64,000 bases of DNA from an uncultured Porphyromonadaceae bacterium (GTDB lineage: Bacteria > Bacteroidota > Bacteroidia > Bacteroidales > Muribaculaceae), in assembly GCA_902491625.1 (NCBI GenBank), contig CABUIO010000004.1, forward strand, positions 1 to 64,000. The letters run 5' to 3'. This document shows positions 25,275 through 34,475 of the stretch, in pieces; the stretch's first letter is position 1; every line of letters starts with the position of its first letter. Below the pieces are notes generated by a model. That model was not told the DNA's origin, ran no database searches, and saw nothing but the letters and a program-made list of their open reading frames with translations. The position numbers and the translations under genes are program-made.

Positions 25275-27275
25275 ATGGTGCTCGTACAGAATCTAAGTGT
25301 GGAGTTTTCGGCAAAGCCTCTGTTCAGCGGCGTGTCGTTTACTGTCAATGCTTCTGACAAAATCGCGCTGACCGGTAAGAACGGAGCCGGAAAATCGACA
25401 CTGCTAAAAATAATCGCCGGTCTGCAGCAGCCGACTTCCGGCAATATCGCCTTGCAGGGCGATGTTGTCGTGGGCTATCTTCCCCAGCAGATGAAGGTTG
25501 CCGACGACACCACTGTGAAAGAGGAGGTAAAGAAGGTTTTCGGAAAGACGGCACGCCGTCAGGCAGAGCTTGATCGTATCAACGATCAGCTTGCCTCGCG
25601 CACAGACTATGAGAGCGAGGAATATGCCGCCCTTATCGAGCGAAGCTCATATCTGATCGACCGGCTTGCGATCGAAGGTTCGGACAATGTTGATGCCGAG
25701 ATCGAGCGCACGCTCGTCGGCCTCGGATTCTCACGCAGCGACCTTGCAAGGCCAACGTCGGAATTTTCCGGCGGATGGCGCATGAGAATCGAGCTTGCCA
25801 AGATCCTTCTCCAGCGTCCTGATCTTCTACTTCTTGACGAGCCAACCAACCATCTTGACATCGAGTCGATCCAATGGCTTGAAGAGTTTATCAGGCAGAG
25901 AGCCAAGGCTGTCGTCCTTGTCAGCCACGATCGGGCGTTCATGGACAACGTGACAAACCGTACCATTGAGATTTCCTGTGGACGTATCTACGATTACAAG
26001 GCCAATTACACCCATTATGTCGAGCTGCGGCAAGAACGCATGGAGCAGCAGCGCCGCGCCTACGAGAACCAGCAAAAGGAGATTGCCGACATCAAGGACT
26101 TCATCGAGCGCTTCAGATACAAGCCTACAAAGTCCAATCAGGTGCAGAGCCGCATCAAGCAGCTGGAGAAAATCGTTCCCATAGAGATCGATGAGGTTGA
26201 TCGCTCGCATCTCAGTCTCAAATTTCCCCCGGCACCGCGGTCGGGCGATTTTCCGCTCATTGCCGAAGGTGTAGGAAAAAGTTTCGGCAGCCACAAGGTA
26301 TTTGCCGACGCGACATTCACTCTGCGCAGGGGCGAGAAGGTGGCTTTTGTCGGCAAGAACGGCGAGGGCAAATCCACACTCGTGAAGTGCATCATGGGGC
26401 AGCTTGACCATGACGGCGTCCTTAAACTCGGCCACAATGTCAAGATCGGCTATTTTGCTCAGAATCAGGCGCAGCTTCTCGACGGTGACATCACGGTGTT
26501 CGACACCATCGATCGCGTTGCTGTCGGCGACATCCGCACACGCATCCGCGACATACTCGGCGCCTTCATGTTCGGCGGCGAGGCTTCCGACAAGAAGGTC
26601 AGTGTGCTGAGCGGCGGCGAGAAGACACGTCTGGCTATGATACGTCTTCTTCTTGAACCGGTCAATTTCCTGATTCTCGACGAACCGACCAACCATCTGG
26701 ATCTGAGCAGCAAGGATGTGCTCAAGGAAGCGATACGCAATTTCGACGGTACGGTGATCCTCGTGAGCCATGACCGAGAATTCCTCGACGGACTTGTGGA
26801 AAAGGTCTATGAGTTCGGAGGCGGCAGGGTAGTGGAAAATCTTGGCGGAATCTACGACTTCCTGCAGCGCAAGCGCATCGCGTCTCTCGGCGAGCTTGAA
26901 CGCACCGGCGTCCAGCCGTCGGCGCAGAAGAATCAGTCGGCCGACACAAAGACAGCGGCTAAAAAGACAACGAATCCTGAAACTTCCGCCGAAAAGACGT
27001 CAGACAAGCCCTCGAGGAAGCTGTCGTATGCGGAACAGCGCGAGCGCGACAAGATGCTCCGCAGGGCCACGAAAGAAGTTCAGTCTGCCGAAGCACGCAT
27101 CGCACAGCTTGAGGAGGAACAGAAGAATGTCGAGCAGCTCATTGCCGGAGGCGACACTTCCGAAGCGACACTTCAGGCCTACGAAAAAGCATCCAAGGAG
27201 CTTGAAAACGCCATGAGCCTCTGGGAACTTGCGCAGATTGAGCTTGATGAGCTGAAAGAGCGTCTTAACCAATGA
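25275..27275 (+). CDS. ABC-F ATPase (Uup/YheS-like)
   Basis: A 666-residue soluble ABC protein with two nucleotide-binding domains. Walker A motifs are GKNGAGKST (34-42) and GKNGEGKST. The signature of the first domain is degenerate (FSGGWRMR) and that of the second canonical (LSGGEKTR); both have LLLDEPTNHLD or LILDEPTNHLD. A linker of charged helices (PtIM-like, with KYKPTKSNQVQSRIKQLEK) separates them. The C-terminal 90 residues form a coiled coil as in Uup. ABC-F proteins act on ribosomes. I chose the ATG at 25275 because the protein aligns from MVLVQNLSVEF and a -7 box lies just upstream. Confidence 0.9.
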   Translation: MVLVQNLSVEFSAKPLFSGVSFTVNASDKIALTGKNGAGKSTLLKIIAGLQQPTSGNIALQGDVVVGYLPQQMKVADDTTVKEEVKKVFGKTARRQAELDRINDQLASRTDYESEEYAALIERSSYLIDRLAIEGSDNVDAEIERTLVGLGFSRSDLARPTSEFSGGWRMRIELAKILLQRPDLLLLDEPTNHLDIESIQWLEEFIRQRAKAVVLVSHDRAFMDNVTNRTIEISCGRIYDYKANYTHYVELRQERMEQQRRAYENQQKEIADIKDFIERFRYKPTKSNQVQSRIKQLEKIVPIEIDEVDRSHLSLKFPPAPRSGDFPLIAEGVGKSFGSHKVFADATFTLRRGEKVAFVGKNGEGKSTLVKCIMGQLDHDGVLKLGHNVKIGYFAQNQAQLLDGDITVFDTIDRVAVGDIRTRIRDILGAFMFGGEASDKKVSVLSGGEKTRLAMIRLLLEPVNFLILDEPTNHLDLSSKDVLKEAIRNFDGTVILVSHDREFLDGLVEKVYEFGGGRVVENLGGIYDFLQRKRIASLGELERTGVQPSAQKNQSADTKTAAKKTTNPETSAEKTSDKPSRKLSYAEQRERDKMLRRATKEVQSAEARIAQLEEEQKNVEQLIAGGDTSEATLQAYEKASKELENAMSLWELAQIELDELKERLNQ

Positions 27276-27291
27276 AACAGAAACAGAACAG

Positions 27292-29277
27292 ATGAACAGC
27301 AAACCAACAATATACCATGGTGTCAACTGCAGCAATCTCGACGAGACAGTGCGTCCCGCCGACGATTTCTATAATTACGCGTGTGGCGGATGGATGAAGG
27401 ACAATCCTCTGACGGCGGAATATGCCCGCTACGGCATGTTTGACGCCCTGCGCGAGAAGAACAGACTGCAGCTTAAGGAGCTGATTCTCGGACTCGCCGA
27501 ATCTTCGGAAAGTAATGTCGCGGGTTCTAACGCGCAGAAAGTGAGCGACCTCTATGCGATGGCCATGGACACCGAACTCCGCAACAGTCTTGGCGCGGCA
27601 CCTTTGAAAAGTCAGATCGACAGAATCAACGGAATGACCGACGAGGACTTCATCGACGTTGTCTCGTGGCTTCACGGCGGCATCGCCTCGGTATTTTTCT
27701 CCACCGGCGTGGGACCGGACCAGAAAGATTCCGACGTCAACATAATGCACATCGGCGAGGGCGGACTCACACTCGGCGACCGCGACTATTATCTTGAAAA
27801 GAACGAGACCAATGACAGAATTCTTGCCGCCTATGAGAAGTATGTCAAACGTCTGATGGAACTTGTCGGCTATGACACCGAAGCCGCCGATCGCGTCTGG
27901 AAAAATGTGCTGGAGATTGAGACGGAGATGGCGCGCAACAAGATGACGCGCGAGGAGCGACGCAATCCTGCGCTTCATTACAATATGCGCACCTTCGACG
28001 AGCTGAAACATGATTATCCCTCCATCGACTGGGAGAGATATTTTCACGGTGTAGGTGTCGACAGTCTTGACAAAGCCAATGTCAGTTCGCTGCATTACCT
28101 GGAGTTTATCAATAGTAAACTTTCGGAAATTCCACTTCAGGCAAAGAAGGATTTCATGGTGTTCAATGCCATTGATGACGCCACCGGCCTGTTGTCTGAC
28201 GATTTCTTCGACGCGAGCTTCGAACTTTTCGGACATGTGATGAGCGGTAAGGAAGAACCTCAGCCACGATGGAAGAGGGCGATGTCTCTTCCGGCATCCG
28301 TGCTCGGAGAGGCCGTAGGGCAGCTTTATGTCGAGAAATATTTCCCATCGGAAAACAAGGAATACATGGTCCGGCTCGTCGAGAATCTCCGGGATGCTCT
28401 CGGAGAGCATATCGACAATCTTGTCTGGATGAGCGAGGAGACAAAGTCTAAGGCACGCGAGAAACTCGCCGAGATGACGGTCAAGATCGGCTATCCCGAC
28501 AAGTGGAAGGACTATTCCGGCATTGTCGTCGATCCGGAGAAGTCGCTTCTCGACAACGTCCTTGAGGCTTCACGATGGTATGTGGCCGACAATTATTCTA
28601 AGCTCGGAAAGCCTGTCGACAAGTCCGAATGGCACATGACGCCGCAGACAGTCAACGCCTACTACAGTCCTGTCAGCAACGAGATCTGTTTCCCGGCAGG
28701 AATCCTTCAGGCTCCTTATTTCGACATTACAGCCGACGATTCCCTTAACTATGGAGCTATCGGAGTAGTGATCGGACATGAAATGACCCATGGTTTCGAC
28801 GATCAGGGGCGTCAGTTTGACAAAAACGGCAATCTCACCGACTGGTGGGGCAAAGAGGATGCGGAGCGGTTCACAGCACTTGCCGACAAGCTCGTCGCTC
28901 AGTTCGACAAGATCGAGGTGCTCCCCGGCGTGCACGCCAACGGGCGCTACACACTTGGCGAGAACATTGCCGACCAGGGCGGCCTTCGTGTCGCGCTTAC
29001 CGCCTACCGCAACGCCCTGAAAAAGAAAGGTGCGGAGGCAACAGACATCGACGGTTTCACGCCGTTGCAGCGATTCTATCTTGCCTACGCTCAGGTTTGG
29101 GCCGGAAATATCCGTGACGAGGAGATTCGCTCATGCACCAAGACCGACCCCCATTCGCTTGGCCGCTGGCGCGTTAACGCGACCTTGCGCAATATCGATC
29201 CTTTCTATGAGGCGTTCTCCGTCGGTAAGGACGACAAAATGTATCTTTCTCCTGAAGAAAGGGTAGTCATCTGGTAA
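27292..29277 (+). CDS. M13-family zinc metalloendopeptidase (PepO/neprilysin-like)
   Basis: A 661-residue M13 peptidase. The zinc motif is GHEMTHGFDDQG (around residue 495) with the third ligand in GENIADQGG (around 557), and the substrate-binding NAYYSP block precedes them. The N-terminus begins directly with DDFYNYACGGWM within the first 40 residues. No signal peptide or lipobox is visible, although Bacteroidetes PepO proteins are usually exported, so this one appears cytosolic or uses an unrecognised start. It follows the ABC-F gene after 16 bp and precedes the RNA helicase gene after 13 bp in one likely operon. Confidence 0.92.
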   Translation: MNSKPTIYHGVNCSNLDETVRPADDFYNYACGGWMKDNPLTAEYARYGMFDALREKNRLQLKELILGLAESSESNVAGSNAQKVSDLYAMAMDTELRNSLGAAPLKSQIDRINGMTDEDFIDVVSWLHGGIASVFFSTGVGPDQKDSDVNIMHIGEGGLTLGDRDYYLEKNETNDRILAAYEKYVKRLMELVGYDTEAADRVWKNVLEIETEMARNKMTREERRNPALHYNMRTFDELKHDYPSIDWERYFHGVGVDSLDKANVSSLHYLEFINSKLSEIPLQAKKDFMVFNAIDDATGLLSDDFFDASFELFGHVMSGKEEPQPRWKRAMSLPASVLGEAVGQLYVEKYFPSENKEYMVRLVENLRDALGEHIDNLVWMSEETKSKAREKLAEMTVKIGYPDKWKDYSGIVVDPEKSLLDNVLEASRWYVADNYSKLGKPVDKSEWHMTPQTVNAYYSPVSNEICFPAGILQAPYFDITADDSLNYGAIGVVIGHEMTHGFDDQGRQFDKNGNLTDWWGKEDAERFTALADKLVAQFDKIEVLPGVHANGRYTLGENIADQGGLRVALTAYRNALKKKGAEATDIDGFTPLQRFYLAYAQVWAGNIRDEEIRSCTKTDPHSLGRWRVNATLRNIDPFYEAFSVGKDDKMYLSPEERVVIW

Positions 29278-29290
29278 TCAGTATGTATAT

Positions 29291-30643
29291 ATGAAATTTT
29301 ACGAATTCGATTTTGAGGATGAGGTGCTTGACGCGCTCGACGCGATGAACTTCGACGAGTGTACGCCTATTCAGGAACAGACTATTCCAGTGGTCCTTGA
29401 CGGACGTGACCTCATAGCCTGTGCCCAGACCGGCACCGGAAAGACGGCGGCGTTCCTTCTCCCCATTATCAGCCGCCTCTCCACAGGAGAGTATCCCGAC
29501 GACGCCATCAACTGCGTTGTCATCTCCCCCACACGAGAGCTCGCCCAACAGATCGACAGACAGATGGAAGGATTCTCCTATTTCCTTCCGATCAGTTCCG
29601 TTCCGGTCTACGGAGGAACCGACGGAGCCGGATTCACGCGTCAGCAACACGCCCTGAAGTCCGGCGCCGATGTCGTCATAGCCACTCCGGGCAGACTTCT
29701 CGACCATATCAAGATGGGCTATGTGGATCTTTCCCGCGTATCGTTCCTTGTTCTTGACGAAGCCGACAGGATGCTTGACATGGGATTTTTCGACGACATC
29801 ATGCGTATTGTCAATCTCCTTCCCAAGGATTGCCAGAGGCTCATGTTCTCCGCCACGATGCCACCCAAGACACGCAATCTTGCCTCAAGGATGCTCCATG
29901 ATCCCGTACAGGTCAACATAGCCGTGTCACGTCCGACTGAGAAGATCAATCAGAGCTGCTATATTTGCCACGAGGCACAGAAGACACCGCTGCTGCGTCA
30001 TCTTTTTTCGTCAGCACACAGTCGCAGGGTGATCGTTTTTGCTTCCTCAAAACAGAACGTTCGCACACTTACCTCCGAATTGCGCCGAGCCGGACTGAAG
30101 GCAGCCGAAATGCACTCCGACCTCGACCAGAAACGTCGCGAGGATGTCCTCAACGATTTCCGTGCCGGAAAGATTCATATTCTCGTCGCCACCGATATTC
30201 TGGCGCGTGGCATCGACATCGACGACATCGCAATGGTGGTCAACTACGACGTGCCCCGCGAGTGTGAGGACTATGTCCACAGAATCGGCCGCACGGCTCG
30301 CGCCGGAGCCGAAGGCATGGCCGTCACGCTTGTCAGCGATCGCGACAAGCCTCGCTTTGCAAGAATCGAGAAATTTCTCGGCTATAAAATCAAACGCAAC
30401 GAACCTTCTGAAAACAACCGGAAGAAGGTTTCAAAGCCATCCGAAAAGAAAGCTCCGGAAGGGGAGAACCGCGTTGCGGAAAACAAGGATAAGGAAGGAG
30501 CGGAGACTCAGAAGCGCAAATCCCGTTCCGGAGGGCGCCGGGACTATCGTCGTCGCAGGCGTCGTAAGCCCTCCGATGCCTCCGGGCAGAATGCCGGAGC
30601 AAAGAATTCCTCCGAAAAACAGATTAAAAAGGATTCAGAGTAA
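29291..30643 (+). CDS. DEAD-box ATP-dependent RNA helicase
   Basis: A 450-residue DEAD-box helicase with every motif intact: AQTGTGKT (near 44), PTRELAQQ, TPGRLLDH, DEADRMLDMGF (near 155), SAT, ATDILARGIDI and HRIGRTARAG (near 330). Residues beyond about 370 form a lysine- and arginine-rich tail ending in RRDYRRRRRRKPSD, an RNA-binding extension like that of RhlE/CsdA-type proteins involved in ribosome assembly or RNA turnover. Which of these it resembles most cannot be decided here. Confidence 0.93.
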   Translation: MKFYEFDFEDEVLDALDAMNFDECTPIQEQTIPVVLDGRDLIACAQTGTGKTAAFLLPIISRLSTGEYPDDAINCVVISPTRELAQQIDRQMEGFSYFLPISSVPVYGGTDGAGFTRQQHALKSGADVVIATPGRLLDHIKMGYVDLSRVSFLVLDEADRMLDMGFFDDIMRIVNLLPKDCQRLMFSATMPPKTRNLASRMLHDPVQVNIAVSRPTEKINQSCYICHEAQKTPLLRHLFSSAHSRRVIVFASSKQNVRTLTSELRRAGLKAAEMHSDLDQKRREDVLNDFRAGKIHILVATDILARGIDIDDIAMVVNYDVPRECEDYVHRIGRTARAGAEGMAVTLVSDRDKPRFARIEKFLGYKIKRNEPSENNRKKVSKPSEKKAPEGENRVAENKDKEGAETQKRKSRSGGRRDYRRRRRRKPSDASGQNAGAKNSSEKQIKKDSE

Positions 30644-30664
30644 TAAAATGTGCCGATTTTTGGC

Positions 30665-30672
30665 TACATTTG
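30665..30672 (+). promoter_or_regulatory. -7 box of the DUF4290 gene
   Basis: TACATTTG matches TAnnTTTG, 27 bases before the ATG at 30700. No clear -33 TTTG is present. Confidence 0.45.
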
Positions 30673-30699
30673 CAACGAATACTAAAGAGCAAGTTTAGG

Positions 30700-31281
30700 A
30701 TGTATCAGTACAACACCCGCCAATCGCAGCTGATTTTGCCCGAATACGGACGCAATATACAGAACATGGTGGACTATTGCCTCACCATCGAAGACCGCGA
30801 GGAGCGCACCCGATGCGCCTTCGCGATAGTCCACTTCATGCAGAACCTTTTTCCCTCTATAACTGACCGGAAGACACTCTGGGATCATCTCAACGTCATG
30901 GCCGGATTCAATCTCGATGTCGATTTTCCTGTGGAGGTCATCGATCGGGAGCAACTCAACCCGAAGCCCGAGCCGTTGCCTTATTCCGACAACAGGATGC
31001 GCTGGCGCCACTATGGCCGCAATATCGAGCTTATGATCAGGAAAGTTGCCGACATGGAGGAATGTGAGGACAAGGAAAAGCTCATATCAATGATCGCTCA
31101 CCAGATGAAGAAGCTTCAGCTCGTCCATAACAAGGAAGGTGTCGACGATTCCAAGATTCTGCGCGATCTCGCCATATACTCGGAAGGCAAGATAAATCTT
31201 GACCCTGAGACTTATCTGCTCCATGAGTTCCGTGAGGCACCGGCTCCGGCGACTTCAAAGAAGAAGAAAAAGAAGAAATAA
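30700..31281 (+). CDS. DUF4290 family protein
   Basis: A 193-residue protein with the DUF4290 opening YNTRQSQLILPEYGRNIQNM and a central WDHLNVMAGFNLDVDFP. The family is restricted to Bacteroidetes and usually precedes murA and rimM, as here; its function is unknown to me. It ends in a lysine-rich tail (TSKKKKKKK). The ATG at 30700 is preferred over an in-frame one at 30670 because the latter lies within the -7 box. Confidence 0.85.
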   Translation: MYQYNTRQSQLILPEYGRNIQNMVDYCLTIEDREERTRCAFAIVHFMQNLFPSITDRKTLWDHLNVMAGFNLDVDFPVEVIDREQLNPKPEPLPYSDNRMRWRHYGRNIELMIRKVADMEECEDKEKLISMIAHQMKKLQLVHNKEGVDDSKILRDLAIYSEGKINLDPETYLLHEFREAPAPATSKKKKKKK

Positions 31282-31336
31282 AGAGGGCTTTTTCAGTTTA
31301 CTCCCGTGACCATACATTTTCAATGACCAGAACACT

Positions 31337-32650
31337 ATGAGTACTTTCATCGTAGAAGGTGGCAATCAACTGAACGGTTCAATCTGTCCGCAAGGTGCCA
31401 AAAACGAAGCCCTGCAGGTCATCTGTGCCTCGTTGCTGACCGATCGTGAGGTGACCATTTCCAATATACCCGATATACTTGATGTCCGCAACCTCATCAG
31501 ACTCCTCGTCGATCTCGGTGTGAAAACCGTTCAGGTCGATAAACACACATACACTTTTAAGGCTGACGACATCAATATCGACTACATCTTCACGCCGCAG
31601 TTTACGGAGAAGGCTCAGTCACTCCGAGGCTCGGTCATGATTATCGGTCCGCTTGTGGCGCGTTTCGGCACTGCCGTGCTCCCGAAGCCCGGAGGCGACA
31701 AGATCGGACGCCGTCGCCTTGACACTCATTTCCTCGGCCTCCAGAAACTCGGTGCGGATTTCAGATATGTTTTCGAGAAACGCATCTACCACATCACGGC
31801 AAAAGAGAAGCTGAAAGGTGTTTACATGCTTCTTGACGAGGCATCCGTGACCGGAACTGCCAATCTGATCATGGCTTCCGTGCTTGCCGAGGGTGTCACG
31901 ACAATCTACAACGCCGCTTGCGAGCCTTACATACAGCAGCTCTGCAAGATGCTTGTGAGGATGGGAGCAAAGATTGACGGCATTGCCTCCAACCGCCTTA
32001 CCATCACCGGAGTGGAGTCGCTGCACGGCACGACCCATACGCTTCTTCCCGACATGATAGAGGTCGGCAGTTTCATCGGCATGGCCGCCATGACCGGAAG
32101 CGGACTGACGATCAAGGATGTCAATATGCTTGATCTCGGCATCATGCCCGACAATTTCGCACGTATGGGCATCCATCTTCAATCCGATGGAAGAGACATC
32201 ATTGTGCCTCAGCGCGACGGCTACGAGATAGAGACATTCATCGACGGTTCGATCATGACGTTCGCCGACGCTCCGTGGCCGGGACTTTCGCCTGACTTAC
32301 TGAGCATATTCCTTGTGGTCGCCACTCAGGCGAAAGGCAGTGTGCTGATCCATCAGAAAATGTTTGAGAGCCGCCTATTCTTCGTCGACAAGCTTATCGA
32401 CATGGGCGCTCGAATCATTCTCTGTGACCCTCACCGTGCGGCGGTTATCGGAAGCGGCAAACTCAACTCGCTTCATGCCACCAACATGGTTTCTCCTGAC
32501 ATCCGCGCCGGTATCGCAATGCTGATTGCTGCCATGGGCGCAAAAGGCACGAGCCGGATACAGAACATCGATCAGATTGATCGCGGCTACGAAAACATAG
32601 AAGGACGTCTCAACGCCCTCGGAGCTAAAATCTTCCGCACTGATGATTAA
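31337..32650 (+). CDS. murA: UDP-N-acetylglucosamine 1-carboxyvinyltransferase with Asp active site
   Basis: A 437-residue MurA, the first committed enzyme of peptidoglycan synthesis, transferring enolpyruvate from PEP to UDP-GlcNAc. The N-terminal GAKNEALQVICASLL holds the conserved Lys-Asn. The active-site loop reads PKPGGDKIGRRRLD: position 121 is Asp where E. coli has Cys115. Cys-to-Asp enzymes are active but not alkylated by fosfomycin (known of MurA from mycobacteria and chlamydiae). The rimM gene overlaps its end by 8 bp. Confidence 0.95.
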   Translation: MSTFIVEGGNQLNGSICPQGAKNEALQVICASLLTDREVTISNIPDILDVRNLIRLLVDLGVKTVQVDKHTYTFKADDINIDYIFTPQFTEKAQSLRGSVMIIGPLVARFGTAVLPKPGGDKIGRRRLDTHFLGLQKLGADFRYVFEKRIYHITAKEKLKGVYMLLDEASVTGTANLIMASVLAEGVTTIYNAACEPYIQQLCKMLVRMGAKIDGIASNRLTITGVESLHGTTHTLLPDMIEVGSFIGMAAMTGSGLTIKDVNMLDLGIMPDNFARMGIHLQSDGRDIIVPQRDGYEIETFIDGSIMTFADAPWPGLSPDLLSIFLVVATQAKGSVLIHQKMFESRLFFVDKLIDMGARIILCDPHRAAVIGSGKLNSLHATNMVSPDIRAGIAMLIAAMGAKGTSRIQNIDQIDRGYENIEGRLNALGAKIFRTDD

Positions 32651-33197
32651 GGAATCTGATCTGACAAAGGCCGGCACATTCACCAAGACCCACGGTGTCC
32701 GCGGCGAACTGAACGCTCTTCTCGACATCGATCCCGATTATTTCGAGAGCCACGACTGCTTCATCTGCATGGAAGAGGGCATTCCTACTCCTTTCTTTGT
32801 CGAATCCTTCAGGCCGAAAGGCAGATCCGCATCGCTCATAAAACCTGAAAATGTCGATTCCGAGGAGGAGGCTAAACTTTTTGTCGGGAAAAGCATCTAT
32901 ATAGATAAGAAACAATATCGCGAATATCTTGACGAGAATCCCGACAGCGAAGGGGAGTATGCTTCCGACCTTATCGGCTGGAGCGTTATTGATTCCGCCT
33001 CCGGAGATAAGATCGGCACTATTGTGGATCTGAATTTAGAAACTGCCAATCCTCTGTTTATTGTGGAGGCAGCGGCAGACGGAAGCAGAATCATGATACC
33101 CGTAGCGGAGGAATTCATCACGGATATGAACGATGAAGACAAAACCATTAATATGTCCCTGCCGGAAGGCCTTCTCGGTCTTAACGCAGGACTTTAA
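32643..33197 (+). CDS. rimM: Ribosome maturation factor RimM
   Basis: A 184-residue protein with the N-terminal RimM barrel (GTFTKTHGVRGELNAL) and a C-terminal PRC barrel (DLIGWSVIDSASGDKIGTI and FIVEAAADGSRIMIPVAEEFI). It helps 30S assembly by binding S19 and the 16S 3' domain. The ATG overlaps the 3' end of murA by 8 bp. Confidence 0.93.
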   Translation: MIKESDLTKAGTFTKTHGVRGELNALLDIDPDYFESHDCFICMEEGIPTPFFVESFRPKGRSASLIKPENVDSEEEAKLFVGKSIYIDKKQYREYLDENPDSEGEYASDLIGWSVIDSASGDKIGTIVDLNLETANPLFIVEAAADGSRIMIPVAEEFITDMNDEDKTINMSLPEGLLGLNAGL

Positions 33198-33208
33198 GAA
33201 GAAATGCT

Positions 33209-33541
33209 ATGAGTGACGAAAACAACAATCTAAGATACGACGAGGACGAGGCAATAGCTTTTATCAGAAAATATATTCCCAAGGGAGTGAGCGATCAGTA
33301 TTCCGACGACGAGATTCTCTTCGTTGTCGACACAATCTGGGATTACTATGAGTCGAAAGGACTCGTGCGTCTCAATCCGGAATTGTCAGAAAACGAGAAT
33401 GACGATCTGATGTCTCTTGTGGCCTATGTCCGCAAGGAGCTGGCTAAAGATGGCGAGATCCTGATGGATCCCGAGGATGTCAAATATATTGTAAAAGGAG
33501 AACTTGCTTATGAAGAAAGCATTGAAATATCTGATAATTAG
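33209..33541 (+). CDS. Conserved acidic hypothetical protein
   Basis: A 110-residue acidic protein with no domain I recognise. Helices such as DEDEAIAFIRKYIPKGVS and DEILFVVDTIWDYYESKG, followed by LMSLVAYVRKELAKDG, suggest a small helical fold. It is 11 bp after rimM. Its last 32 bases overlap the start of the OmpA-like gene, whose AAGGAG ribosome site lies inside it, so the downstream gene may depend on its translation. Confidence 0.7.
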   Translation: MSDENNNLRYDEDEAIAFIRKYIPKGVSDQYSDDEILFVVDTIWDYYESKGLVRLNPELSENENDDLMSLVAYVRKELAKDGEILMDPEDVKYIVKGELAYEESIEISDN

Positions 33542-34193
33542 TCTGTTGTTTTTTGCAACTTTCTCAACTGCCGACGCCGCGCGACGCAGGGGACGTATCC
33601 CCGAGCTTGATGCGATGAGCGAAAAGGAGTTGATCACGTCGGTTGAGGTCGGCAAGCAGTCCGATCTTGTGCGTGCCTTTCAGACAAAGGAAGCGACGCG
33701 ACTTTTCAACGGTCCCTACAATCCGAAGACTACCGGAGCCAACGTAGAGACATATCGCAACAAGGAGGTGATAATCGTGACAATTCCCACCGACAGACTG
33801 TTCGGCCCCAACGATGTGGAGCTTAAGGCCGGCGCCGAGCAGCTTCTTGCGCCTTTGAAACGCTACATGAAGGCTGAGAGCGAGGATATGTACCGTCTCC
33901 TGATGGTCATGCACACCGACAACACCGGATCAGAGGCATACACCGACAAGCTCTCGCTTGACCGTGCCGAAGCTGTTTTCAACTGGTTTAACGAGAATGG
34001 TTGCGACACCGACTATCTTTTCATGAGGGCACGCGGCGCATCCGAGCCGAATTCCCTTTCCGGCACGGTCACCGACATCCTCAAGGCCAACGACACATAC
34101 GAGAAACGTGCTGACAATCGCCGTCTTGAGATTTTCCTCATCCCCGGCAAGCGAATGGTCGATGCCGCCAAAAGAGGTCGTATAGCTTTTTAA
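33510..34193 (+). CDS. Exported OmpA-like protein
   Basis: A 227-residue protein with a signal peptide (MKKALKYLIISLLFF, cleavage likely after TADA). Its C-terminal region shows an OmpA-like fold: FGPNDVELKAGAEQLLAPL, LLMVMHTDNTGSEAYTDKLSLDRA and DNRRLEIFLIPGKRM. The usual TD-x10-LS-x2-RA-x2-V pattern is kept, with MHTD in place of GHTD. It would bind peptidoglycan at the cell wall. I chose the ATG at 33510 because AAGGAG at 33495-33500 is 9 bases upstream, though an in-frame TTG lies at 33504. Confidence 0.75.
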   Translation: MKKALKYLIISLLFFATFSTADAARRRGRIPELDAMSEKELITSVEVGKQSDLVRAFQTKEATRLFNGPYNPKTTGANVETYRNKEVIIVTIPTDRLFGPNDVELKAGAEQLLAPLKRYMKAESEDMYRLLMVMHTDNTGSEAYTDKLSLDRAEAVFNWFNENGCDTDYLFMRARGASEPNSLSGTVTDILKANDTYEKRADNRRLEIFLIPGKRMVDAAKRGRIAF

Positions 34194-34228
34194 GCAACCT
34201 TTTGCAGTGCATCTTCGATAAAATTTGC

Positions 34229-34236
34229 TATCTTTG
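34229..34236 (+). promoter_or_regulatory. -7 box upstream of the small membrane ORF and dxs
   Basis: TATCTTTG fits TAnnTTTG. A TTTG at 34201-34204 is 24 bases upstream, slightly too far for an ideal -33 element. Confidence 0.5.
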
Positions 34237-34304
34237 CAAATTGAAGCGTCCGCTGACGGCTGATTGCCGCTTTCACAGAGGACATTCCTTAAAACGCGCC
34301 GGAT

Positions 34305-34475
34305 ATGACTGTGAAACATAAGGCTTTGTTGGTGTTTTTCTTCCTGCTGTGGCTGTCGCTGACTGTTGTCATGCTGAGCCGTGCGGGAGTGACTCTTTAC
34401 AACATCATCTGGGCTTTGCTTGCCGGCGGCATCATATTTGTTCCCTTATTGAAGAAATGGAATCCGAAAAACTAA
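34305..34475 (+). CDS. Small two-helix membrane protein (56 aa)
   Basis: A 56-residue open reading frame starting MTVKHKALLVFFFLLW, with two hydrophobic stretches (about residues 7-24 and 31-48) and a basic C-terminal tail KKWNPKN. The frame is complete from ATG to TAA. It lies about 70 bases after the -7 box at 34229-34236, and its last 19 bases overlap the dxs start, which would couple the two genes. I do not recognise the family; it may be a Bacteroidales-specific membrane miniprotein. Confidence 0.55.
   Translation: MTVKHKALLVFFFLLWLSLTVVMLSRAGVTLYNIIWALLAGGIIFVPLLKKWNPKN

Noticed and set aside
27265..28410. Minus-strand open frame of 381 codons opposite the M13 peptidase
   Set aside because: An antisense shadow of a well-supported peptidase gene, without domain support.
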